Assembly (NCBI GenBank): GCA_023253905.1
Contig: JALREG010000002.1
Span: 1-23,769, forward strand
Origin: Burkholderiaceae bacterium
GTDB lineage: Bacteria; Pseudomonadota; Gammaproteobacteria; Burkholderiales; Burkholderiaceae
Direction of reading: 5' to 3'
DNA: 23,769 nucleotides
Below are positions 14,789-22,202 of the stretch, piece after piece. The notes under the pieces are model-generated. The model searched no databases. It had not been told where the DNA came from and saw nothing but the letters and a program-made list of their open reading frames with translations. The translations under genes and the position numbers were made by a program. Position 1 is the stretch's first letter; every line of letters starts with the position of its first letter.

Positions 14789-17032
14789 ATGACAATCACT
14801 ATTGACCGCCGCCAGTTCCTGAAGGCTGGCGCAGCCGGCACACTCTCGGTCGGTTTTTCCCTGGGACTGACAGCCACGCCCGCGTCGGCCGCTACCGTTC
14901 CTGCCGCCAAGATCGTCACCAAAGATCAGGTCGACGCCTTTCTGGTCATGCACCGTGATGGCCGGGTTGAGGTGTATGTCGGCAAGGTCGACCTGGGAAC
15001 CGGCACCCGCACCGCGCTATCCCAGATCGCAGCCGAGGAACTCGATGTGCCGTTCTCCCGTATCACCATGCACATGGGTGACACCGGCACCACGCCAGAC
15101 CAGTGGCTCACGGGCGCCAATCTCACCATTCAGCAGGGTGGGGGCGAACTGCGCCGCGCCTGTGGCACCGCGCGCGCCGCGCTGTTGGGCCGCGCAGCCG
15201 AGCGCCTGAAGGTGGCAGCCTCGGATCTGGTCGCCTCCGATGGCGTGATCCGGGTTCGCAATGATGCGTCGAAGTCGGTCACCTACGGCGAACTGATCGG
15301 TGACGGACGCTTTGAGCTCAAGATCAACGACAAGATCCAGCTGAAGGCGCCCGCCGATTACAAAGTGATCGGAAAATCGATCGCCCGGGTGGATATTCCC
15401 GACAAGGTCACCGGCAAGTTTGAGTTCGTTCAGGATGTGCGGGTGCCCGGCATGCTGCACGCGCGTGTCATTCGTCCCGATGACATCGGCGCCAATCTGC
15501 TGTCGTTTGATGATTCGGCCGCACGCAAGGTGCGGGGCTATGTCCAGACTGTACGCAAAGGCAATTTCCTGGCGGTGCTGGCCAGTGACGAGTGGTCTGC
15601 GATCAAGGCTTCGCGCGAGGTATCGGTCAACTGGGGGGCGGCGCAGCTTCTGCCCGAGCAGTCCACGGTGTTCCAGACCTGGCGCCAGCGCCATGTCGCC
15701 AAGGAAGAGGCCACGCAGAAGGCGGGTGATATCGCGGCAGGGCTCTCGGCGAGCGCGAAACGGATCAAGGCGAGCTATGAGTTTGCAGTGCAGACGCATG
15801 CGTCGCTCGGTCCCTCTTGTGCAGTGGCTGACTTCAAGGACGGCAAGCTCCTGGTGTGGTCCGCGTCTCAGGCTACGCACTCGATGATGGACGAACTCGC
15901 CGGCATCACGGGCGTGCCGCGCAATGCAATCCGGCTTGTCTACTGCGAAGGCTCAGGCTGCTATGGCCGCAACGGTCACGAAGACGCCACAGCTGATGCT
16001 GCGCTGCTCGCCACGCTGGTGGGTAAGCCGGTGCGTGTGCAATGGATGCGTGACGATGAAACCGCGCGGGCCCCGAAGAGTCCGCCACGAGCGATGGACT
16101 TCGAAGCGGGACTGGATGCGCAGGGCAACGTGATCGCCTGGAAGGGTGATTTCCATATTGCGCTCAATCACATTGCTGCGTTCAAGCCCTTGGACTTTCC
16201 GCTCCTCGCCGCGACCGATATTGGCCAGAGCAAACCCGGCAACTGGGTCGGCTTCCTGTTTCAGAATGCCGGGCAGCCGTATCCGTTTCCGAATGTTGCG
16301 GTCAATACCCGGCACATCTCCGAAGCGTTCTTCCGCTCATCGCATCTGCGCTCACCGGGTCGCATCGAAAACAGCTTCGCCAACGAGTCGTTCATGGATG
16401 AGCTGGCTTTTGCCGCCAAGGCTGATCCGGCCGAGTACCGGTTGCGGGTGCTGAAGGATGCGCGCGGTCTGGAGGCGCTTCGCGCCGTACTGAAGAAAGC
16501 GGGCTGGCAGACGCGGGTGGGCCATAACGCGGCCGGCGGTTCTGGTGACGTGCTGAAAGGCCGGGGTGTTTCTTACGTGCGTTACAACAATGCCACCACC
16601 TATGTGGCGGCAGTGGCCGAGGTTGAAGTGCAGCGCAAGACCGGCGAGGTACGCGTGACGCGGGTCTGCGTGTCGCACGATTGCGGTCAGATCATCAATC
16701 CCGACGGTCTCATCAACCAGATCGAGGGTGGCGTGATCCAGACTGTGAGCCGCACGCTCATGGAGCAGGTCAACTGGACGCGCGCGCGGGTCACGAGCGT
16801 GGACTGGGCGAGCTACCCGATCCTTCGCTTCCATGACGCGCCCAAGGTGGAGGTGGTGCTGATCGATCGCCCGACCGAACAGCCCTGGGGCGCCGGCGAG
16901 CCCACGCCCACCGCCATTCCAGCGGCAGTTGCCAATGCCATTTTCGACGCCACCGGTGCGCGTTTGCGCTCGGTGCCGATCACTCCGGAAAAGGTGAAGG
17001 CCGCGATGGCAGAAGGCCCCGCTCGCGCTTAA
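14789..17032 (+). CDS. iorB: Isoquinoline 1-oxidoreductase-type molybdopterin subunit (IorB-like), Tat-exported
   Basis: Catalytic subunit of 747 aa that hydroxylates its substrate with water using a molybdenum cofactor. The N-terminus has a twin-arginine signal ('DRRQFLKAGAAGTLSVGFSL', cleavage near PASAA), so the folded enzyme is exported to the periplasm. Landmarks include 'SGCYGRNGHEDATADAALLA' and 'VRVQWMRDDE' in the cofactor domain, 'HDCGQIINPDGLINQIEGGVIQ', and the catalytic glutamate E704 in 'WGAGEPTPTAIPAAVANAIFD'. ATG 14789 follows an AGGGGG ribosome site and precedes the Tat signal. A longer frame from 14555 is an overlap inside iorA. Electrons should pass to a cytochrome c, but none is encoded here. 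A hairpin terminator follows. Confidence 0.92.
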   Translation: MTITIDRRQFLKAGAAGTLSVGFSLGLTATPASAATVPAAKIVTKDQVDAFLVMHRDGRVEVYVGKVDLGTGTRTALSQIAAEELDVPFSRITMHMGDTGTTPDQWLTGANLTIQQGGGELRRACGTARAALLGRAAERLKVAASDLVASDGVIRVRNDASKSVTYGELIGDGRFELKINDKIQLKAPADYKVIGKSIARVDIPDKVTGKFEFVQDVRVPGMLHARVIRPDDIGANLLSFDDSAARKVRGYVQTVRKGNFLAVLASDEWSAIKASREVSVNWGAAQLLPEQSTVFQTWRQRHVAKEEATQKAGDIAAGLSASAKRIKASYEFAVQTHASLGPSCAVADFKDGKLLVWSASQATHSMMDELAGITGVPRNAIRLVYCEGSGCYGRNGHEDATADAALLATLVGKPVRVQWMRDDETARAPKSPPRAMDFEAGLDAQGNVIAWKGDFHIALNHIAAFKPLDFPLLAATDIGQSKPGNWVGFLFQNAGQPYPFPNVAVNTRHISEAFFRSSHLRSPGRIENSFANESFMDELAFAAKADPAEYRLRVLKDARGLEALRAVLKKAGWQTRVGHNAAGGSGDVLKGRGVSYVRYNNATTYVAAVAEVEVQRKTGEVRVTRVCVSHDCGQIINPDGLINQIEGGVIQTVSRTLMEQVNWTRARVTSVDWASYPILRFHDAPKVEVVLIDRPTEQPWGAGEPTPTAIPAAVANAIFDATGARLRSVPITPEKVKAAMAEGPARA

Positions 17033-17060
17033 CGCGTAGCGTTCAAGTTCGAGGTGGGTG

Positions 17061-17092
17061 CTGCGGCCCGGCGTGCGAGCGTCGGGCCGCAG
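17061..17092. terminator. Hairpin between convergent iorB and Bug genes
   Basis: A perfect ten-base-pair, GC-rich stem, CTGCGGCCCG (17061-17070) and CGGGCCGCAG (17083-17092), has a 12-base loop and is followed on the plus strand by TCGTTT. It lies midway in the 84-base gap between iorB and the converging Bug gene and can serve both, though neither side has a long T-run. Confidence 0.6.
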
Positions 17093-17116
17093 TCGTTTCA
17101 GTAGAACGGGGACGGC

Positions 17117-18106
17117 TCAACTCGCGAGCGTGATCTTCGCGTCGCGAATCACCTCGCCCCAAAGTTTGAAGTCAGCCCGCATGGCCTCCGCAATGCCGTC
17201 CGGCGGGATCGTTCCCGCTTCCTCGATGCCAGCCTTGGCGAGGGCTGCCACCACTTCGGGTTCGGCAATGACCGTGCGAAGCGCGCGACGTAGCGTGTCG
17301 AGCGCCACCTGCGGAATGCCTGCCGGCGCAACAAAACAGTTCCAGGGCTTGGCATCAAAACCGTCAAACCCCTGCTCAGCAATACTGGGCACGTTCGGCA
17401 GCACGCTGATGCGCTGCTTCATGGCACCCCCGAGCGCAACGAGTTTCCCCGCCTGGATGTGCTGTAGCGCCGGCCCCACCGTGGAGACCGCCAGATCCAC
17501 CTGCCCGCCCAGCAGATCCGCCACATATTGCACCGCACCCTTGTAAGGCACGTGGTTCATCTGGATGCCAGCGCGAAGCTTGAAAAGTTCGGCGATCAGG
17601 TGATGCGGTGAGGCGATGCCGGCGCTCGCATGGTTGACCTTCCCCGGATTAGCCTTGGCATAGGCCACCAGTTCGCGAATCGAGCGCGCTGGCAGGCTGG
17701 GGTGCGCCACCATCACGAACGGAATCGCTCCCAGATGGGCGAGCGGGACATAGGCGTTGATGGGGTCGTAACTGATTTTGCGCAGATTCGGTACGTAGGC
17801 AAAACCGGTGCTGTCGTAAAGAAGGAAGGTGTAGCCATCGGGGGTGGCCCGGGCGCCGGCTTCGTTTCCGATCATCGTACTCGCACCGGGCTTGTAGTCG
17901 AGAATGACTGGCTGGCCGAGAATTTTTTCAAGTCGGCCGGAGACGATGCGGGACCATGAGTCCGCGCCGCCACCCGCAGGGTAGGGCACGATCAGTCGCA
18001 CAGGTTTGTCCGGCCAGGACTGCGCACTCACCCAGGGAGCACCGAACACAGGTGTGCTGGCGATTGCGCCAATGACGCGGCGGCGGTTGATGGTTCGGGT
18101 GGTCAT
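17117..18106 (-). CDS. TTT-family (Bug) periplasmic solute-binding protein, possible Tat export
   Basis: Binding protein of 329 aa. The N-terminus '[20 protein letters not shown]' carries an RRRVIG twin-arginine-like signal, with cleavage near WVSAQS. The Bug framework follows: '[19 protein letters not shown]', '[17 protein letters not shown]', '[11 protein letters not shown]', '[17 protein letters not shown]', '[18 protein letters not shown]' and '[26 protein letters not shown]'. It differs from the other three at several framework positions (DYKPGAS instead of ENRPGAG; HASAG instead of YGSAG), suggesting a different ligand. AAGGAG precedes the ATG. It is a single gene, convergent with iorAB and divergent from the cold-shock gene. 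Confidence 0.94.
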   Translation of the reverse strand: MTTRTINRRRVIGAIASTPVFGAPWVSAQSWPDKPVRLIVPYPAGGGADSWSRIVSGRLEKILGQPVILDYKPGASTMIGNEAGARATPDGYTFLLYDSTGFAYVPNLRKISYDPINAYVPLAHLGAIPFVMVAHPSLPARSIRELVAYAKANPGKVNHASAGIASPHHLIAELFKLRAGIQMNHVPYKGAVQYVADLLGGQVDLAVSTVGPALQHIQAGKLVALGGAMKQRISVLPNVPSIAEQGFDGFDAKPWNCFVAPAGIPQVALDTLRRALRTVIAEPEVVAALAKAGIEEAGTIPPDGIAEAMRADFKLWGEVIRDAKITLAS

Positions 18107-18243
18107 TGTCTCGCTCCTTTTGAATCGGCTCTGATGTCGTTCGGTTGGTCACCCGAGTGGTTGAGGCGGTGCCAGCGCTCCGGCTCCCGCGTCCGCCTGT
18201 CGCTTTGCGGGCACAGCGACTGTCCCTCGTGTCCATCCCGGGT

Positions 18244-18249
18244 TACAAT
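18244..18249 (+). promoter_or_regulatory. Candidate -10 element of the cold-shock gene
   Basis: TACAAT matches five of six consensus -10 bases. The -35 position (CTGTCC at about 18220-18225, 18-base spacing) is poor. If used, transcription would start near 18256 and give a leader of about 155 bases. The other side of this 306-base gap (18107-18240) holds only the ribosome site of the Bug gene that I can support. Confidence 0.35.
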
Positions 18250-18340
18250 GCCGATGCTAGACGCATACCCGTTTTCTCTCAATCGGCGCTTTGGTTGCGC
18301 GCTGTCGGCTTGTTCGGCGGTCCGGTCAATCCCCTTAGGT

Positions 18341-18396
18341 GAGTTTTCGTGGGTGTTTCTGCACGTCGTGCATGCATCCCGCGTGTACGAAAACTC
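18341..18396 (+). promoter_or_regulatory. Long inverted repeat in the cold-shock 5' leader
   Basis: A perfect ten-base inverted repeat, GAGTTTTCGT (18341-18350) and ACGAAAACTC (18387-18396), closes a 36-base interior that contains its own small GCACG/CGTGC hairpin (18361-18371). The right arm ends four bases before the ribosome site GAGGAAA (18401). Its placement resembles leader structures that set cold-shock mRNA stability and translation; a temperature response is inference. Confidence 0.45.
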
Positions 18397-18412
18397 TCCA
18401 GAGGAAATCAAC

Positions 18413-18622
18413 ATGTCCAGGGAAACCGGCATCGTCAAATGGTTCAACGAAAGCAAGGGCTTCGGCTTCATCGCTCCTGATAACGGCGGCAAAGATCTGT
18501 TCGCCCACTTCAAGGAAATCGAAGGCTCGGGCTTCCGCACCCTTCAGGAAAACCAGAAGGTGGAGTTTGAAGTGGTTCAGGGTCAAAAAGGCCCCGCCGC
18601 TTCGCGGATTCGTCCGGTCTAA
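18413..18622 (+). CDS. Cold-shock protein, CspA family
   Basis: Single cold-shock domain of 69 aa that binds single-stranded RNA and DNA as a chaperone. The RNA-binding motifs RNP1 'KGFGFIAP' (residues 15-22) and RNP2 'DLFAHF' (28-33) are present, as is '[15 protein letters not shown]'. RNP2 has Leu-Phe-Ala-His where the enterobacterial form is Val-Phe-Val-His. ATG 18413 has GAGGAAA just upstream; a longer frame from 18134 adds unrelated sequence and is rejected. The gene stands alone with a long structured leader. Its stop codon overlaps the stop of the convergent racemase-family gene by four bases, and only a weak TCCGG/CCGGA hairpin (18613-18633) spans that point. Confidence 0.96.
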   Translation: MSRETGIVKWFNESKGFGFIAPDNGGKDLFAHFKEIEGSGFRTLQENQKVEFEVVQGQKGPAASRIRPV

Positions 18623-19305
18623 ATCAGCCCGGATAGCATCCTCACCAGATCGACGGTCGGGCGGCCGGTGGCCGCCTCGATCGCGCTCTGGTGAACCGGC
18701 AGGTTGGTGCACTCCAGCACAATTGTTTTCACTGCCGGGTCACGGGTCACTAGCGCGAGCGCAGCGCTCACCACGACCCGTTCTGCCTCATCAAAATCCA
18801 TCTGCTCGTCATCATTGATGATGCACTGGTAAAACCCGCTGTTTTCCGCAATGCCCTGCACGGGTGTGCCCGGCGGAACTTTCGCCGCGGTAAGCACGTT
18901 GCCATCTAATGACTCGGCGTTGAAGGTAAGGATGCCCGGCGTGTCTGCGGACGCGCAGGCGAGAAGCGCCGAACTCAGGACCGGCACGGGAAGCGCCGAC
19001 TGCAATGCGTGCTGAAAGCGCGCCAGAAAACCGCAACTGGTGCCGATCCGTGTGGCCCCGCGGTTGACCAGCGCCCAGCCGGCTTCGATGAAGGGCGCCA
19101 GCAAACTCGCATCGGCCTGCTCGACCACCCGGCGTGCCGACGCACCGGTCACCACCTGATAGAGCGGCTCGACGCCATACCGCAGAAAGCTCTCGGGGTG
19201 CCCGATGTCGCCAGGTGGGCGCGGAAAGCGGGTGTCGAGCATGAGGATACCGACCCGTTGTGATGTACGGGCCCGCGAACTCACGGTCGAGGCGGCTGGC
19301 TGCAC
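18619..19305 (-). CDS. Asp/Glu/hydantoin racemase-superfamily protein
   Basis: Cytoplasmic enzyme of 228 aa. The two catalytic-type cysteines of the cofactor-independent racemase fold are present: C91 in '[10 protein letters not shown]' and C199 in 'VLECTNLP'. The N-terminal '[24 protein letters not shown]' forms the first strand. The superfamily contains aspartate and glutamate racemases, hydantoin racemase, maleate isomerase and arylmalonate decarboxylase, so the reaction is open. Start is GTG 19305, supported by AAGGAG nine bases upstream; no ATG is available before the conserved strand. It is divergent from the TRAP operon with 96 bases between starts, so the transported acid may be its substrate. 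Confidence 0.85.
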   Translation of the reverse strand: MQPAASTVSSRARTSQRVGILMLDTRFPRPPGDIGHPESFLRYGVEPLYQVVTGASARRVVEQADASLLAPFIEAGWALVNRGATRIGTSCGFLARFQHALQSALPVPVLSSALLACASADTPGILTFNAESLDGNVLTAAKVPPGTPVQGIAENSGFYQCIINDDEQMDFDEAERVVVSAALALVTRDPAVKTIVLECTNLPVHQSAIEAATGRPTVDLVRMLSGLI

Positions 19306-19401
19306 GAGGGTTTCTCCTTGACGGCCATGCGGCGCAGTGTGCCATGATTGCGCGTCTCAACCGTGCCGGTGTCCCGTCGCCGGACCCACCAGGAGTTGCC
19401 G

Positions 19402-20370
19402 ATGAAGCCACGTTTTCTGCTCGCGATGGCCGCGTTTGCCGTTGCGTCGACCGTCTCCGCCCAAACCAAATGGGATCTTCCTGCCGCCTATCCGGCGGGT
19501 AACTACCACACCCAGAATATTCAGCAGTTCGCCGACGAAGTGGACAGGGCAAGCGGCGGCGCGCTCAAAATCACCGTACACGCCAACGCTTCGCTCTTCA
19601 AAGCGCCTGAAATCAAGCGGGCGGTACAGGGCGGTCAGGCCCAGGTTGGCGAAATTCTGCTCGCCAATTTTCAGAATGAGTGGCAGCTGTTTGGTGCTGA
19701 CGGCCTTCCCTTCCTTGCCGACAGCTTTGATCAGGCGAGCAAGCTCTACAGGGCGCAGCGTCCTTTCCTTGAAAAGAAGCTGGGCGAGCAGGGAATGATG
19801 CTGCTCTACTCGGTGCCATGGCCACCGCAGGGTATTTATGTGAAGAAGCCGATCAATTCGGCGGCCGACTTGAAGGGCGTGAAGTGGCGCGCCTACAGCC
19901 CTGCAACCGCGCGCATTGCCGAGCTGGTGGGCGCGCAGCCGGTCACTGTTCAGGCGGCGGAGCTGTCGCAGGCGATGGCCACCGGCGTGGTGGAAAGCTA
20001 CATGTCGTCGGGCTCCACCGGGTATGACACCAAGACCTATGAGCACATCAAGTTCTGGTATGACACCCAGGCGTGGCTGCCCAAGAATGCGGTGATCATG
20101 AACCGCGCGGCCTTCGAGAAACTGGCGCCCAATGTGCGCGATGCGGTACTTAAATCGGCGGCGGCGGCGGAAGCGCGTGGCTGGCAGCTCGCGCAGAGCA
20201 AGAACCAGGAATACATCGACCTGCTGAAGAAAAATGGCATGAACATCGTGTCGCCGCCCGCGCAGCTCAAATCCGACATGCAGAAGGTGGGCGAAACCAT
20301 GTTGAAGGAGTGGCTAGACAAAGCTGGCGCCGAGGGTAAGGCGCTGGTGGACGCGTACCGAAAGCTCTGA
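19402..20370 (+). CDS. TRAP transporter solute-binding protein, DctP family
   Basis: Periplasmic binding protein of 322 aa for a carboxylate, with a Sec signal peptide (MKPRFLLAMAAFAVASTVSAQ, cleavage at VSA-QT). Typical segments are 'FADEVDRASGGALKITVHANASLFKAPEIKRAVQGGQAQVGEI', read across several strands, and 'DLKGVKWRAYSP'. In the latter, R163 occupies the position of the arginine that salt-bridges the substrate carboxylate in this family. ATG 19402 follows AGGAG at six-base spacing; the longer frame from 19348 lacks this. It is the first gene of a three-gene operon, overlapping the DctQ start by one base (TGATG). Confidence 0.95.
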   Translation: MKPRFLLAMAAFAVASTVSAQTKWDLPAAYPAGNYHTQNIQQFADEVDRASGGALKITVHANASLFKAPEIKRAVQGGQAQVGEILLANFQNEWQLFGADGLPFLADSFDQASKLYRAQRPFLEKKLGEQGMMLLYSVPWPPQGIYVKKPINSAADLKGVKWRAYSPATARIAELVGAQPVTVQAAELSQAMATGVVESYMSSGSTGYDTKTYEHIKFWYDTQAWLPKNAVIMNRAAFEKLAPNVRDAVLKSAAAAEARGWQLAQSKNQEYIDLLKKNGMNIVSPPAQLKSDMQKVGETMLKEWLDKAGAEGKALVDAYRKL

Positions 20371-20879
20371 TGCGATCGGCGCTAGACCGCCTCTATGACA
20401 GCGCAGCCGCCCTGGCTGCGCTGTTCATGGTGGCTCTCCTCGGGATGGTGCTTACCTCCGTCCTGGGGCGGGAATTCGGTTTTCATGTGCGTGGCACCGA
20501 TGCTTACGCGGGCTACTTCATGGCGGCGAGCGGCTTTCTCGCGCTCGCTCACACGCTGAAGCGAGGCGAGCATATTCGCGTCACGCTGTTGACCGCGCGG
20601 CTGCAGGGCGCGGCGCTGAGGCGTCTTGAGCTGTTTGCCCTGGGGCTTGCGAGCGTGCTGAGCCTGCTGCTTGCTTACTACAGCGTGCGGCTCTGCTGGC
20701 AGTCGAAGCTCTTCAATGACATTTCAACGAGCAATGACGCCACGCCACTCTGGATACCGCAGCTGTCAATGGCGGTGGGGGCGGTCATTTTGTTCATCGC
20801 GCTGGTCGATGAATGGGTGCTCGAGTTTCGCGGGCAACGCCGCGTGGCGGGGCCGGATCAGCCCCTGCATAACGAGTAA
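20370..20879 (+). CDS. TRAP transporter small permease, DctQ family
   Basis: Small membrane subunit of 169 aa with four hydrophobic helices (about residues 8-30, 45-65, 85-108 and 128-148). The DctQ-type signature 'VLGREFGFHVRGTDAYAGYFMAASGFLALAHTLKRGEHIRVTLL' is read across helices 1 to 3. It bridges the binding protein and the large DctM subunit. Its ATG overlaps the DctP stop by one base, and DctM starts six bases after its stop, so the three are translated from one message. Confidence 0.93.
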   Translation: MRSALDRLYDSAAALAALFMVALLGMVLTSVLGREFGFHVRGTDAYAGYFMAASGFLALAHTLKRGEHIRVTLLTARLQGAALRRLELFALGLASVLSLLLAYYSVRLCWQSKLFNDISTSNDATPLWIPQLSMAVGAVILFIALVDEWVLEFRGQRRVAGPDQPLHNE

Positions 20880-20885
20880 TCCTTT

Positions 20886-22187
20886 GTGAATGACCTGCTG
20901 ATCACTGGCCTCCTGATCCTCACCCTCTTTCTCATTCTGGGGTCGGGTGTCTGGATCGGCCTGTCGCTATCGGGTGTCGCCTGGGTGGGCATGCAGCTTT
21001 TCAGCAGCCGCCCGGCGGGCGATGCCATGGCGGTCACCATCTGGGGCTCCTCATCGAGCTGGACGCTTACGGCGTTGCCGTTATTCATCTGGATGGGCGA
21101 GATTCTGTTCAGGACGCGCCTCAGTCAGGACATGTTCCACGGGCTTGCGCCCTGGCTGCAGTCGCTGCCCGGGCGGCTGCTGCACACCAATGTGGCCGGC
21201 TGCACAATTTTCGCGGCGGTATCCGGGTCGTCGGCGGCCACCTGCGCCACCATCGGCAAGATGACGCTCCCGGAGTTGAACCGGCGGGGCTATCCGGAGG
21301 GCATGGTGGTCGGGACGCTCGCGGGCGCCGGCACGCTGGGTCTGCTCATCCCCCCCTCCATCATCATGATCGTTTATGGCGTCACGGCCGATGTGTCGAT
21401 CGCCAAGCTTTTTATCGCTGGCGTGATTCCGGGACTGATGCTGGCGGGGCTGTTTTCCGCCTACATCATTGTCTGGGCGCTTCGGAATCCCGGGCTGGTG
21501 CCTGCGGCCGAGCGGCGCTACACCTTCCTGGAGAAGGTGAAAGAGTCGCGAACACTTATTCCCGTGGTGTTGCTGATTGCCGCGGTGTTGGGGTCGATCT
21601 ACACCGGCATCGCCACAGCCACCGAAGCAGCTGCGGTGGGCGTGGTGGGCTCGTTGGTGCTCTCTGCTTTGCAGGGCACGCTCAACTGGCCGAGCTTTCG
21701 CGATGCGCTGATGGGGGCTACACGACTCTACTGCATGATCGCGCTCATTCTGGCGGGCGCCGCGTTTCTCACGCTCTCAATGGGTTACATCGGTTTGCCG
21801 CGGCATCTCGCTGAATGGATCGCAGAGCTGGGTCTCAGCCAGTTCGAGTTGATTGCCGTGCTCACGCTCTTCTATATCGTGCTGGGTTGTTTCCTGGATG
21901 GCATCTCAATGGTGGTGCTCACCATGGGGGTCATCATGCCCACGGTCACCAAGGCTGGTATCGATCCGATCTGGTTTGGCATCTTCATCGTGCTGGTGGT
22001 GGAAATGGCGCAGATCACCCCGCCCGTGGGATTCAATCTGTTCGTGCTTCAGGGCATGACGGGGCGCGAGTTGCCGTGGATTGCCCGGGTGACGCTACCC
22101 ATGTTTTTTGTGATGGTGTTTGCAGTGCTGCTTCTCTACTGGTTTCCAGGGCTTGCCACCTGGCTACCCGAACAGATGATGCGCTAA
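20886..22187 (+). CDS. TRAP transporter large permease, DctM family
   Basis: Main ion-coupled transport subunit, 433 aa, with about twelve hydrophobic helices. Family landmarks are 'AAVSGSSAATCATIGKMTLPELNRRGYPEGMVVGTLAGAGTLGLLIPPSIIMIVYG' in the first half and 'GCFLDGISMVVLTMGVIMP' and 'MAQITPPVGFNLFVLQG' in the second. The start is GTG 20886, with no strong ribosome site, so translation probably depends on coupling to DctQ six bases upstream. The gene ends in an inverted repeat shared with the converging gene. With DctP and DctQ the transporter is complete. Confidence 0.95.
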   Translation: MNDLLITGLLILTLFLILGSGVWIGLSLSGVAWVGMQLFSSRPAGDAMAVTIWGSSSSWTLTALPLFIWMGEILFRTRLSQDMFHGLAPWLQSLPGRLLHTNVAGCTIFAAVSGSSAATCATIGKMTLPELNRRGYPEGMVVGTLAGAGTLGLLIPPSIIMIVYGVTADVSIAKLFIAGVIPGLMLAGLFSAYIIVWALRNPGLVPAAERRYTFLEKVKESRTLIPVVLLIAAVLGSIYTGIATATEAAAVGVVGSLVLSALQGTLNWPSFRDALMGATRLYCMIALILAGAAFLTLSMGYIGLPRHLAEWIAELGLSQFELIAVLTLFYIVLGCFLDGISMVVLTMGVIMPTVTKAGIDPIWFGIFIVLVVEMAQITPPVGFNLFVLQGMTGRELPWIARVTLPMFFVMVFAVLLLYWFPGLATWLPEQMMR

Positions 22188-22202
22188 CGCCGTTCAGGCG
22201 TT
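22186..22202. terminator. Bidirectional hairpin spanning two convergent stop codons
   Basis: AACGCC (22186-22191) and GGCGTT (22197-22202) pair perfectly around the loop GTTCA. The TAA of dctM overlaps the left arm and the TGA of the minus-strand gene is in the loop. The six-base stem is short and lacks a T-run, so terminator activity is plausible but unproven. Confidence 0.4.

Noticed and set aside
15017..15880. 287-aa minus-strand frame inside iorB
   Set aside because: It is a shadow of the conserved Moco subunit with no family features.
18134..18412. N-terminal extension of the cold-shock protein from an upstream GTG
   Set aside because: The added 93 residues are unrelated to the family, and a proper ribosome site sits just before ATG 18413.
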